From Rhododendron vialii (Eukaryota; Streptophyta; Magnoliopsida; Ericales; Ericaceae): a stretch of DNA of 64,000 bases. The first letter of the stretch is position 1; each line of letters begins with the position of its first letter. Position numbers and translations under genes: made by a program. The notes under the pieces were generated by a model that was not told the origin of the DNA, made no database searches, and saw only the letters and a list, made by a program, of their open reading frames with translations. Of this stretch, positions 31,601 to 42,027 are shown in pieces. The stretch lies in NCBI RefSeq assembly GCF_030253575.1, contig NC_080566.1, forward strand, positions 10,487,501 through 10,551,500, in the 5' to 3' direction.

Positions 31601-32344
31601 TTCTGAATACTGTACTGGCCAGGTAATCAATTTTTCTATTGGTACGGTACGTACCGGTACCGGTCAAATACCGGGTACCATTTTAGATTTACTGCAACTA
31701 TAATATATAAAATAATTATATATAATTATAATTCAAAAAAATCTCTCATACCATGCAATTCATCATAAAATACCTATGAGTTTGCCTTTTGTCCCACATT
31801 GTCTAGTTACAAAACTCTTTTCCATCTTAAATGACTTTGCACACTAGTGGGCTTGTGAATGAGAACCCAAGAAGAGACTTGCATGCTCAGAAAAATGGGC
31901 CGTGGCCGAAGGCAATTTAAAAAAACTGATTCAGAAACCAATTAACCGGGTGCGCATCACAGATTATTAGTGTAGAGGGGGTGCAAATATGGGATTTGAG
32001 CCTCGCGCACGTACTATAATTAAGCCCACGTTTTGCTAAAATTCTGAAAGGCAACGTTTGTTTTTTTTTTTTTTTCTATCCCTTTGTTTTTTTTTGGTTA
32101 ATTTTTTCGAGGATGCCGAATAACATGTGAAAGATACATCATATCTAGGAAATTTTTTTTTCTGTTCTGCAAAATACCGGATGGGATTTTCGATAAGCTT
32201 GTCTCGGCCGGTATTTTCCGAAACGGCCGGTACCAAGCGGTAAGGACCGATATTCGGTCCGAAACGGTATTGGGGGGGTTAGGGTACCGATTTTTCTCAA
32301 ATCTGGTACGTACCGGCTGGTATGGTACGTGATTGACAACTATG
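31601..32344. mobile_element. Putative DNA transposon rich in GGTACCGG words
   Basis: GTAGCCTCCAATG at 31588-31600 is repeated as GTAGCCTCAAATG at 32345-32357 (12 of 13 bases). GGTACGTACCGG-type motifs cluster near both ends in roughly inverted order. No coding frame is found. The duplication could be 9 bp plus chance matches, which would fit a Mutator-like element. Confidence 0.5.
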
Positions 32345-32370
32345 GTAGCCTCAAATGCTTGCCCAACTAA

Positions 32371-33133
32371 GACTGTGTTCCAGAAACACAATAAGAACTT
32401 ATTTTTTGTGTAATAAGAAGGCTTGTTCCGAAAAATAAGAAGGCTGGTACTTATTTTGGAAGGATTTATATAGGTACCGACCGGCCGGGAAGGGAAATCG
32501 TACCGGCGGTCGCGCCGGGCCGTCTCCGGCCACCAGACGGCCGATCCGAGCCGTCCAAAAATTCTATAAAAAAAACGAGGGGGCTTACAGGGGAATCAAC
32601 TGCATCCGAGGTGTGTAGGGTGCTTGATTCGAGCACCCATTTTTTGTGTAGGATGCTTGATCATATATACACGGAAAAAGGGGTGCTCGGATCAAGCACT
32701 CTACACACCTCGGATGCCGTTGATTCCCGCGAAAGCCCCCTCGGTTTTTTTTTTTTATAGAATTTTTGGACGGCTCGGATTGGCCGTCCGGTGGCCGGAG
32801 ACGGTCTGGCGTGGCCGCCGGTACGATTTTCCTCCTCCGGCGCCTATTATCATAGCAACAGACTTATTTTTTGTATAAGGCAACTTCAAGCTCAAAAATC
32901 ATGTGTTTACGCAAATAATTTTCCTACCACTATGGATCTTGTTTAATAGATCTCATTGAGATCTTTAATACGGTGCAAAAAAAATTGAATTTTCTTTTCA
33001 TTTACATTATTTTTGAGTTTGAAAATGTAAAAGGAACTTTTTATTTGGGTTTTGTAAAATGACCCTTCTCATTTTTTAATAAGAAGTGGCAAAATAAGTA
33101 CTTATTTTTTAAGAAGGTTTCCGGAACGGAGCC
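32371..33133. mobile_element. Composite MITE: AT-rich TIR element around a GC-rich foldback
   Basis: Ends GACTGTGTTCCAGAAAC and, inverted, GGCTCCGTTCCGGAAACC are imperfect terminal repeats, with TAA on both sides (32368-32370, 33134-33136) as in Harbinger-type elements. Inside, 32468-32858 is a GC-rich foldback with about 165-bp arms (CGGCCGTCTCCGG, ATCCGAGCCGTCCAAAAATT and complements). The same composite recurs at 52145-52689, and the outer AT-rich element alone at 47802-48041. Confidence 0.7.
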
Positions 33134-33136
33134 TAA

Positions 33137-33949
33137 GGCCTTCTGACTCTGGTTAAACTCGTAGGCCAAGCTTAAAAACCGGTTTAATTGGTCCCGCGAT
33201 TTGACGGCGAGAATGTTGGCCCGGGTTTCTGAGTTATGACAAAACAAAACAATGTTTAAATACCACGGAGTACTATCTGAATTTCTGCAATCAAACATGT
33301 CACAAGGACTGGTTATTAATATTAGTTGAATTCCAATATGTTACCTTAAAATTTACAGCATATTAGTTTTAAGTCCAAATGAAACAATCCCATAGGAGTT
33401 TTTGTCCAGCTTAAATTTCTATGATGTGTAAAGTTAATTAATAAAAATATTTTAGAGTTCAGAGTCCGTGAAAAGACAAAATTGCCTTTAATGAGACAAG
33501 AGCTTTGTTTGACTAACATAAAAAATATCTTTTTTCATTTAAATCGTTTTAAATGAGACAAGGGGCCTTATTTGGCTAATACAAAATATGTATTTTTCCG
33601 TGTTTTTTGATCTTGTTGCACTTTCATAGGGTACCCTAAGTTTTTAGGCACTTTCATAGGATACTCTAAGGTTTTAGGCACTTTCATAGCGTTTTAGGGT
33701 GCACTTTTCTATTATAGGGTTTTAGTAGTTGAGGCACTTTCATAAGGTACCCTAGGGTTCTAGGCACTTTCATATATAGGATACCCAAAGGTTTTAGGCA
33801 TTTTCATAGGGTACACTATGATTTTAGGCACTTTCAATACCGATCAACCTTGAGAGGGTTTTTTTTTTTGTAAATCTTGGACAAAATGCCCTTTAGACTT
33901 TAGGGGAAAATATTATGTCCTTATTATAACAAAAATCCTTATAGTATGT
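33137..33949. other. Intergenic stretch with a 30-bp minisatellite
   Basis: No gene is seen. The only structure is the minisatellite at 33618-33840, just outside the gypsy element. Confidence 0.6.
33618..33840. repeat. 30-bp minisatellite (GCACTTTCATAGGGTACCCT)
   Basis: About seven degenerate copies of GCACTTTCATAGGGTACCCTAAGG-type units followed by TTTTAG. Spacing is close to 30 bp in the best copies. Confidence 0.9.
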
Positions 33950-35130
33950 TGTTCGGCTCCGAAATGGCTCAATGACTGAGCGGGCGTGCCAAGATTTGTA
34001 GCGTCTAATGTAAAGGGCTGAGCGTCCCTGTTCTGACTTCTAGATCTGAGAAGGCGATAGTGCTGCAACCTAAGGGCTGGATTGCAGTGAAGGTTCGTGG
34101 TTTTGCCTTTTCGTGCGAGAACTTAATAATTTCCTAACCGTGTAGGAAAAAAAGTAACAACGTAGAATTACTTTACTATATCGTAATAATAAAGTAAGGG
34201 ATGAAAAGAGATATGAATAACTTTATTATGTTTCGTAATAATAAAGTTGGGGTACAAGAGAGATAGAAACCCGAATTACTTGGTGAAGTAATTGAGTGAG
34301 GGTGAGAAAATAGAGATAGTTGCTTTGCTGGAAAGGCTTTGGTTTTAAGCGTTGAGCTTGATTGGTGTGGGAATCCTTTTTTCTTCTTGTCTTTTAGTAT
34401 TTATAGGCCACGGGTCTTCGATTTTCTACATGTAAAGGGCTTGTTGTCCTCTTCTCATGGCGCCATGTGTCTTTTGTAACTTTCCCTTCATGAGATCATG
34501 GGGTAATGGGTAGTTATTGGAAGTTACAAAAGATCATGGGCAAATAGTGCACTGGTCCAGATCTGGGCCGAGTATCCCGCCTTCGCCACGAGCTGGCATG
34601 TGTCCTGAGTAGCTTCCAGATCTTGCCAAGTGTCCGAAATAACTACCCACTAACATATTTAGTGGGATCATGGGTGGTTATTGGAGGTTAATAACAATTA
34701 CCCATGGGTTAATTCCGGATTATGGGCAGTTGAGCATTTAGTGGGCCATTTCCATTTCCTATATCCATGGGTAATAAAACTCCCAACCATTTGTTTCGGT
34801 CAAATGGCTTTCACCAGGCAAGAACCTCTTTCTTTCCTTCTACTTTTCATGGGCCACTTGGGTAATGGGCCATTTAATTAAATTAAATGGCCTACTAACA
34901 TATTTAGCCCATATCAACATTTGGGCCAGCCGAATTCTTTTACAAATTGGCCCAAAACCTCCAAACTCGAGCCCGAACCAAATTAAAATTAATTGGGCCC
35001 AGTCAACATGGGTTTGGCCCATTAATTTTAATCCGATCCATCTTTATTCTTTGGCCCAATTTAATTAAAAGATAATTAAATAACCTTCCAACCCTTGCCC
35101 AGGACTGGGTGCCAAAAACGGGTGTAAACA
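33950..35130 (-). repeat. Gypsy 3' LTR (left end)
   Basis: Same ends and length as the right copy. A minus-strand TATAAATA box is at 34398-34405, inside the LTR as expected for element transcription. Confidence 0.95.
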
Positions 35131-35751
35131 ATGCCTATCATGCCTTGATCTTGTTCAAGATCTAGGCTTGTAAATTAGGACAAAATACGATTTTTGGCAT
35201 AATCAAACGAGTCCTTATTGCTAGATTTGAAAAATAATCAGGCTTATTTAGCCTAAGAATTTTTCAAAAGTTCAAATGTTTACACTTAAAAAGATAATCA
35301 GGCCATATTTAGGCCTAACAACTTTTTAAGTTCCAAAGCACGTCTCTTAATTGGGTTTGAATTCTCCATTTTGAATCTCAATAGTTTTCGAGATAAACAA
35401 CCCCTTAAGGAGTTCTGTTGACAGCAACAACTATCACCATTTTAGGCCTGAGGGACACGTGTCATCACCCTAGGCCGTTCATTGGCTGCCATGCAGCTTT
35501 TCAAACCGTCAGGACTCTTTGCGTCAATCAAGAGTCCAACCCTTGAGTTGCTTCTTCAATCTCGATCAAAGAGATAGAGATAGAAAGGAAAAAACAACGG
35601 CATCAATTGTGCCGCCATCCACAAAGCTCCATTCTTTCTTTTCATTCTCTCTCTACATCTTCTCTGCTTCCTCTCCTTTTGCACGAACGAAGTCCAGAAA
35701 AAAGCCCTAAACCGCCATTCTTTCACTCAAGTCTTCTGATCTGCACCAGAG
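35131..35751 (+). promoter_or_regulatory. Candidate promoter and 5' UTR of the antisense PMD gene
   Basis: About 620 bp between the 3' LTR and the PMD start codon. A 10-bp palindromic G-box, GACACGTGTC, lies at 35454-35463. A CT-rich leader-like tract (TTCTCTCTCTACATCTTCTC) lies about 100 bp before the ATG. Two imperfect copies of AATCAGGC-TTTAGGCCTAA sequence occur near 35240-35330. No clear TATA box is found. Confidence 0.5.
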
Positions 35752-38700
35752 ATGGCGACCCACAAAGCTAATGCTCCTCCTCCAAATCCCAACAGGCTCG
35801 CCATCCAAATCCGCAAGATTATTGACGAAGAGCATAGAGCGATTACCAACGACGTCCTGGTCATTGCAAACGCTGATCGAGTTGGGTTGGGGCCTGCGTT
35901 TCAATTAGGGTTTCCCTCCCAACTTGCCCCGATGTACCCATTGGCTGAGGAAGTCCTTCCCTTTGAATCTCCGTCCCTTGACTGGAATCGTTTCAACTCT
36001 GATATTCCCAATCATCTTTGGCACAGACCTGACGCCAAGTACGTAGAGTGGCTTGATCGAATGCTTGAGACCAAGGGTGATCTGTGGAAGCAAATAGGGA
36101 TCCGAGACGCCGTTCTGCTCAGTCGATCACTTATTGATATGGACAAAAATCTCTTCCTGACTGCTTCTCAATTCTGGTCAGTTACCACAAACTCATTCCA
36201 TTTTAAGGTAGGCCTTATGAGCCCCACTCTTCAAGACTTGGCTTTCCTGACAGGCCTCCGTCCCCATGGGACAGAGGCCAATTACTTTCTGTCACAAAAA
36301 ACTCCTTACTTCGAATATAAAGAACCCTTGTCTTTTGCCCCTTTCATTAACCATTATGCCAAAAAGGGACCTGTTGAGGATAATGAACACGTGGCCTTCC
36401 TCTTGTATTGGCTAAACAAGTTTATCTTCTGTGTTTCTGCGAATAGAGTCACCAAGGATTTTATAGACTTGGCCTGTGCCCTAGCTTCTAGGCAGAAGCT
36501 GGCACTAGGCCCTTTGGTCTTAGCCCATCTTTACCGTGGTATGAAGGAACTGATAAGCAACAAATTTATCTTTGCCCCTGGACCCCTGTGGGTCATGACC
36601 CTTTGGTTATGGTCCTATTTTCCTAAACTTGCCCCACCCATGAACAAAAAGTCAGAACACACCTGCTACGGCCTTCATTACACTGATGCTCGTGGCCTTA
36701 GATACGCCTTCGGGACCTACTTCAAATTCTTCTACCATGAACTCACTGGGATGGGGAAGAACTGGCTACCCTTTGTTAGGGACACGGTGCCCTGGTGGCT
36801 GAAACAAGAAGCCTCTAATCCAGGTGATGACTTTGATGACCATTTCAAGATTTGGAGCAGCTTTCTGATTTCCAGGGACCTCATGTATGGCATGGCCTAT
36901 ACTCCTACCAATTACAAGTGTGGAGTTGAATACTACAATGCAGCCCAATTTGCCAGACAGCTCGGCCTTTGTCAACTCACTCCATTGCCTCCATACCAGT
37001 CCTTGAATGAGGACTTCACTGACAGGCCGGTGGTCCAACCAAAGGACCTAGAAAGGGTCAGGAACACTCTCCCTGAGCTCAGGAAAGCCTTTGCCCTTCA
37101 TCGCTATGCTGAACGCACTGACAAAGGAGCCAAATTTGATAGTTGGTGGGGAGGTTACACAAGAATGCATTTCGTGAAACCCTACCTGGAGGTCTTGGCC
37201 ACACTTCTGCCGCAATCTGCTGGAGTGCCTGAGCCTGGCATTACCATGCCCTTGCAACAGATCAGTCCTTCTCCATCTTTGAACATAAAGAGAAAAGGTA
37301 AGACCCACACCTTTGCCGTTGCAAATTTCTTGAACCATATCAACATTTGGGCTAATCTCTTCTTCGTCTCCAGGCCCGGAGAGTATCCCCGATGAGACCC
37401 CCGCTGATATTGCCCCACAGAAACCCAAAAGGACTAAAATGCTCGCACGCAAGCAGGCGCCAAAGGTAAAACTCCTTTAGCATCTCTTTATTCCTTCTGT
37501 TCATTACTTATGCCTTAAATCTCCTCACAGGCCTCTCAGACCACCGTGGCTGGTAGAACAAGGAGTAGTGCCAAAAACAGTTCTCCTGAGTCTGACCCTT
37601 TGGAGAAGGTTTGTATTCTTCTTGGCCTTGCCCTTGGCCTCATTGAAACCTTTTGCTAAATCCCCTTCCTTTTGACAGGCCACCTCCAAGATCAAGGAAG
37701 GGCAAGCTGATTCTGCTCAAACCAAGAAGAGGTTGAGGAAGAAAAAACCTACTCCAATTGACTCTGAAAATACCGTGTCTGCCACAGAAGGCAATCCCAT
37801 CGTAAGGATGTATTGTGACATGTCCTCTTCAGCATTCATGGCCCCTTACTATCATTTTACCCCTCTTATTTTTAACCCCAAGGAACTTGATGATTACTTT
37901 GAAGAAGAGACAGAGATAGAAGACAAAGGGCTGGGTATGCCTCACCAGGAACCGGAACATGAAGCATCCTCTAGGACTCCAGAGAAGCCCAACTCTCCAG
38001 CAATCAAACCTATTCCTTTGACTCATCCTCTTGTCGAACCTGAATTTGTCATCGTAACAGAGGAAGAAGATGAAGAAGATCTGGACACTTTATTTCAGTC
38101 TGCTCAAGACTTGTTGAAGGCAGCCAATTCTGGTACTTCAGGTAGTGGTCTTGGATCAACTTCCCAATCTCAATTTACACCAGATGAAATTGCTGAGGCC
38201 AAAACAGCTCTTAGGATGACCCTTCTATAGAACTTCAAGGCTATTGTCCATCCAGCTCGAGCCTCGAGTATCAAGAAGGCCATGGAGGTGCTGGTGAAGT
38301 CCCAGGCCTTGGGTACGGAGGAGACCTCCCTTCAGTATTTCCAAAAAGAATTTCCTACCATGATCAAATCTCATGATTCTTCCACCCACGAGCTTAACAA
38401 GGTTAATGCCAAGTTGGCAGAATTGGATCTGGTTGATATGGAGCTTACCAAATTCAGTTCTGAATGGAATCAGCTCAAGGAAGATATCAAGGTCAATGAA
38501 GCAAACATCACTGCCACCTCCGATGAAATTCAAGATCTCAAAACCCAATTGGCACTAGCTGAAGGCCGACTGGAAAACTTTCGGAAGGAATCCAAAATCC
38601 TGGCCCAACATCATGAAAAATTGAAGGCTGGATCAAAAAGCCAGAAAATGAAGCTGAATCTCCTGGTTGAAGAAGTCCCAGGCCTTTGTGGGCAGCGGGA

Positions 38701-38776
38701 TATGCTTGAAGCTCGGCTTGCCAACCTTGACACCTCGTGGGCAAACCTCAAAAGCAGTCTTGAAGGCCTTCTGTAG
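35752..38776 (+). CDS. Plant mobile domain (PMD) protein carried antisense in the retrotransposon
   Basis: Exons 35752-37297, 37374-37465, 37531-37608 and 37679-38776 join with GT-AG introns and matching phases (2814 nt, 938 codons). The first 515 codons hold a plant mobile domain ('aminotransferase-like' PMD, about residues 80-400), with PTLQDLAFLTGLRPHGTEA, HVAFLLYWLNKFIFC and WVMTLWLWSYFP. PMD proteins include host MAIN/MAIL1, which act in silencing and genome stability, and many transposon-borne relatives of unknown role. Later exons give a basic NLS-like KKRLRKKK (588-595), an acidic linker and a coiled coil (about 812-905). A TAG at codon 756 (38228-38230) truncates the protein before the coiled coil; the same frame continues beyond it. 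Integrase ends 200 bp away on the other strand. The role in the element is unknown. Confidence 0.85.
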
Positions 38777-38976
38777 GTCTTGACCTCAAAAACTTTCACT
38801 TTTGAACTTTGGTTTGTAATAATTAGTTAATTTGCTTCTTGCCTGGCCTGGAACTTTCCTTTAATTGGCCAAGGCAATGGTTTGGTTTTGATGATAGGCG
38901 GCCTGAACTTGAGGCTTTTTTGAATTTTGCATAGTAAGTACTGCGGCCTCCGTTCAGGCCTTGCCATGAAATTTCT

Positions 38977-40155
38977 TTATGGTTTGGTAGATTGAATTTC
39001 TCCAAAGTCTCTCATCTCCCACATAGTAGGATAGTGATGCTTTAGGTACTTTCCATTTGTTAAATGCTTAAACAGACCGCCATTTAGGTCCATAAGAAGA
39101 TAGACATTACCTCTAAGGACTTGAGCAATCTGGTAAGGTCCTTCCCAGGTTGGAGACCACTTGCCATATCTTGGGTTCTTTTCCCCTAAGGGAAAGACTG
39201 CCTTCCAAACCAAGTCACCCTCAGTAAAGCTCTTTCTCCTTACACGTTTGTCATAAGATCTAGCGACTCTTCTTTTCTGAACCAACATATGATCAAGGGT
39301 TACAAGCCTAACCTCGTCCAAGTCCTCAAGCTCCATCAGCATGGCCTGAGTATAATCTGCAGGAGTGATGCCATTTTGATATGCTATTCTTGCTGACTTT
39401 ACTGCTACCTCCATTGGTAGGACTGGGTCATGCCCATATACCAACATATAAGGAGTTATATTGGTGGCTTCATTCTTTGAGGTTCTGTAGGCCCATAAGG
39501 CCTCAGAAAGCAATTCGTGCCAGGCCCTTGGATTATCTTCCACCATTTTCTCGATAATGTTGACAAGAGTCGTGTTAGTGGATTCAGCTTGGCCATTTCC
39601 TTGTGCGTAATAAGGAGTAGAATTGGAGATAATAATATTTTGCTGTGCAGCAAAGTTAACCACTTGTTCCCCCATAAATATTGTACCCCTATCTGCAACT
39701 AAGTGTTCAGGCAGTCCAAACCTATGGATGATTCTTTTCTTGATCACCTTGATTACCTCTTGTTGATCCACACACTTTAATGGCACCGCTTCTGCCCACT
39801 TGGTGAAATAGTCTGTGGCTACCAAGATGTAAGTATGATTTCCTGAAGAGGGTGGATAAATTTTTCCAGTTACGTTAAGGGCCCAACCTCTAAATGGCCA
39901 AGGTTTGACCACAGCATGATAATCAGCTGCAGGAACACGCTGGATTGGGCCATGAGCTTGGCATGGTTGACACCCTTTAGAAAAACGAATGCAATCCTCT
40001 AAAATGGTTGGCCAATAGTATCCATACCTTTTGATTAGCCATCTCATCTTTATTCCAGATTGATGGGCGCCACAAATTCCTTCATGGACCTCACTCATGA
40101 CCCTCATGGCCTCGGGGTGCCCTAAACACTTGATTGTTTGTACATGGGAAATCAA
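38977..40155 (-). CDS. Gypsy integrase
   Basis: A 392-codon frame. The zinc-binding HHCC is visible (EVHEGICGAHQ, then GCQPCQ). The catalytic core follows with D in ILVATDYFTKWAEAVP, D in LVADRGTIF and E in YYAQGNGQAESTNTT, then a C-terminal DNA-binding region (GDLVWKAVFPLG, WSPTWEGPYQI). The catalytic residues are intact. The true pol frame enters from upstream, but the preceding segment was lost in a deletion near 40145, so translation as part of pol is no longer possible. The frame ends 200 bp from the end of the convergent PMD gene. Confidence 0.92.
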   Translation of the reverse strand: MISHVQTIKCLGHPEAMRVMSEVHEGICGAHQSGIKMRWLIKRYGYYWPTILEDCIRFSKGCQPCQAHGPIQRVPAADYHAVVKPWPFRGWALNVTGKIYPPSSGNHTYILVATDYFTKWAEAVPLKCVDQQEVIKVIKKRIIHRFGLPEHLVADRGTIFMGEQVVNFAAQQNIIISNSTPYYAQGNGQAESTNTTLVNIIEKMVEDNPRAWHELLSEALWAYRTSKNEATNITPYMLVYGHDPVLPMEVAVKSARIAYQNGITPADYTQAMLMELEDLDEVRLVTLDHMLVQKRRVARSYDKRVRRKSFTEGDLVWKAVFPLGEKNPRYGKWSPTWEGPYQIAQVLRGNVYLLMDLNGGLFKHLTNGKYLKHHYPTMWEMRDFGEIQSTKP

Positions 40156-40609
40156 ATTGAAAAGATAATTCGGTCCTCAGGCCTTGGGGAGAGATGATAA
40201 TTACTCCGCAGCCTGAGACCTCTTGAGTCCTTCGTCCGTCAAAGAGCAGTGTCCAAGGAGTAAGTGATATCTCAAGGGTGCTCAGACTTAACTCAGACTC
40301 ATCGCCGATATCCACGCATGGATGATCAGCAAGAAAATCCGCTAAAGCCTGGCCCTTTACAGCCTTTTGAGGAACGTACTGAAAACTCAACTCCATTAGA
40401 GCTAAAGACCATTTGCCGATTCAGCCTCTCATGATTGGCTGAGAAAGCAAGTATTTAACTAGGTCTATTTTACTCATAATGTAAACCAAAATAGGAAGCA
40501 TGTAGTGCCTCAATTTTATTGCTGAAAAGTACAAGGCAAGACAAATCTTTTCAATAGGAGTGTACCTCCTTTCACAAGGAGTCAACAACCTACTCAAGTA
40601 ATAAACCGC
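40140..40609 (-). pseudogene. Remnants of two RNase H domains (RT-linked and Tat-type second RNase H)
   Basis: Downstream of the RT frame, past a TAG at 40610-40612, sequence resembling the end of the RT-linked RNase H continues and contains another stop. A second RNase H begins (WTLLFDGRRTQEVSGCGVII, RTELSFQFDFPCTNNQ), as in Tat-clade elements. It breaks off after TNNQ and runs directly into integrase in another frame, so most of this domain and the linker are deleted. Confidence 0.8.
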
Positions 40610-41986
40610 CTATTCCTTTCCTTGAGCGTTATCTTGAGCTAAAAGGCCTCCAATAGAGCTTTCAGCTGCTGAGATGTAGAGCTTCAACGGCCTATTCTTG
40701 ATGGGAGGCATAAGGACTGGAGCCGTTGCTAAATAGCCTTTGATCTCATCAAAGGCCTTTTGATGGTTTGCCTCCCAAACAAAATCATCGTGGTCCTTCA
40801 GCTTTAAGAGTGGAGAAAAGACCTGAACCCTTCCAGCTAGGTTTGAGATAAACCTTCTTAAGAAGTTGAACGAACCCAAGAGCTTCTGCAACTCCTTCTT
40901 GGTGGTAGGAGGCTTCGCTTCCACGATTGCTTTGGCCTTGTTCTTGTCAACTTCAATCCCTCTGTTGTGGACCAAGAATCCAAGGAACTTGCCTGCGGAG
41001 ACTCCGAAGGCACATTTCAAGGGGTTTACTTTCAAATCAAATTGTTGCATTCTCAAGAAAGACTTCCTCAAGTGTTCCAAATGTTCATCATAGGACTGAG
41101 ATTTGACCACGATATCATCAATGTAGATCTCCATGAAATGGCCAATGAAATCATGAAATATGGCGTTCATTGCTCGCTGGAACGAAGCACCAGCATTATT
41201 TAGGCCGAAGGGCATTACAACCCACTCAAAGGTTCCTAGGGCTCCAGGACACTTAAAAGCGGTCTTAGCCGTATCGGCCTCGTCGATAAAGATCTGATTG
41301 TAACCAGAATGCCCATCCATGAAGGACAAGACCTTGTGACCAGAAGCTCCATCTACCAACTGATCTACGACTGGCATTGGATACTCGTCCTTTGGGGAAG
41401 CCAAGTTTAAGTTTCTGAAGTCTACACACACTCTGACCTTGCTGTTCTTCTTAAGGACTGGCACAATATTAGAGAGCCAAGTAACATACCTGGCTATGCG
41501 TATGAATCCGGCATTGAAAAGGCGTTCGATCTCGTCTTTGACCTGTAAGTAAACCTCATTGGACATCCTCCTTGGCGGTTGTTTGAAAGGTCTGAATTCT
41601 GGTTGTATAGGCAACTTGTGTTCTACTAAGTCTCTGGACAGACCTGGCAGCTCTTCGTAAGTCCAAGCAAAACAGGACTTGAATTCCCTTAAGAGCTGGA
41701 TGAACTTTTTCTTCACATCCTCTGGCAGAAGTTGACTAATATATACAGGTTTGGGATTCTCTGAATCTCCCAAATTAACTTCTTCTAAAGGATCTTGCAC
41801 GTCAGCCTTTAAATCATCCAACTTGGCTGGGGCCGCTTCAAGGTCTTCCAAGCGGATTTCATCAAGATCTTCAACCAGGTTTTCGTCTTCGTTGATTACT
41901 TCGGCCGCACAGGCCAAAAAATCTTCCTCAGACTCTTGACTTCTCGTCAGTCTCTTCTCTAGTAAATAGGCTTCAAACTTTGACAA
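40610..41986 (-). CDS. Gypsy reverse transcriptase
   Basis: A 458-codon frame, closed by TAG at 40610-40612. RT motifs in order: RRMSNEVYLQVKDEIERL, VCVDFRNLNLASPKDEYPMP, SFMDGHSGYNQI, PFGLNNAGASFQRAMN and the intact catalytic YIDDIVV. The thumb/connection region follows (LQKLLGSFNFLRRFI), then the start of RNase H (PLKLYISAAESSIGGLLAQD). The RT core is complete. A stop and frame change separate it from the protease frame. Confidence 0.93.
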   Translation of the reverse strand: MSKFEAYLLEKRLTRSQESEEDFLACAAEVINEDENLVEDLDEIRLEDLEAAPAKLDDLKADVQDPLEEVNLGDSENPKPVYISQLLPEDVKKKFIQLLREFKSCFAWTYEELPGLSRDLVEHKLPIQPEFRPFKQPPRRMSNEVYLQVKDEIERLFNAGFIRIARYVTWLSNIVPVLKKNSKVRVCVDFRNLNLASPKDEYPMPVVDQLVDGASGHKVLSFMDGHSGYNQIFIDEADTAKTAFKCPGALGTFEWVVMPFGLNNAGASFQRAMNAIFHDFIGHFMEIYIDDIVVKSQSYDEHLEHLRKSFLRMQQFDLKVNPLKCAFGVSAGKFLGFLVHNRGIEVDKNKAKAIVEAKPPTTKKELQKLLGSFNFLRRFISNLAGRVQVFSPLLKLKDHDDFVWEANHQKAFDEIKGYLATAPVLMPPIKNRPLKLYISAAESSIGGLLAQDNAQGKE

Positions 41987-42027
41987 TGTGGTTCAAAGAG
42001 CCACATGTTTCTCTGCTTCTGAAGGGC

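Noticed and set aside
35131..35150. Polypurine tract of the gypsy element next to its 3' LTR
   Set aside because: On the minus strand the bases beside the LTR are mixed (GGCATGATAGGCAT) and not purine-only, so I did not annotate one.
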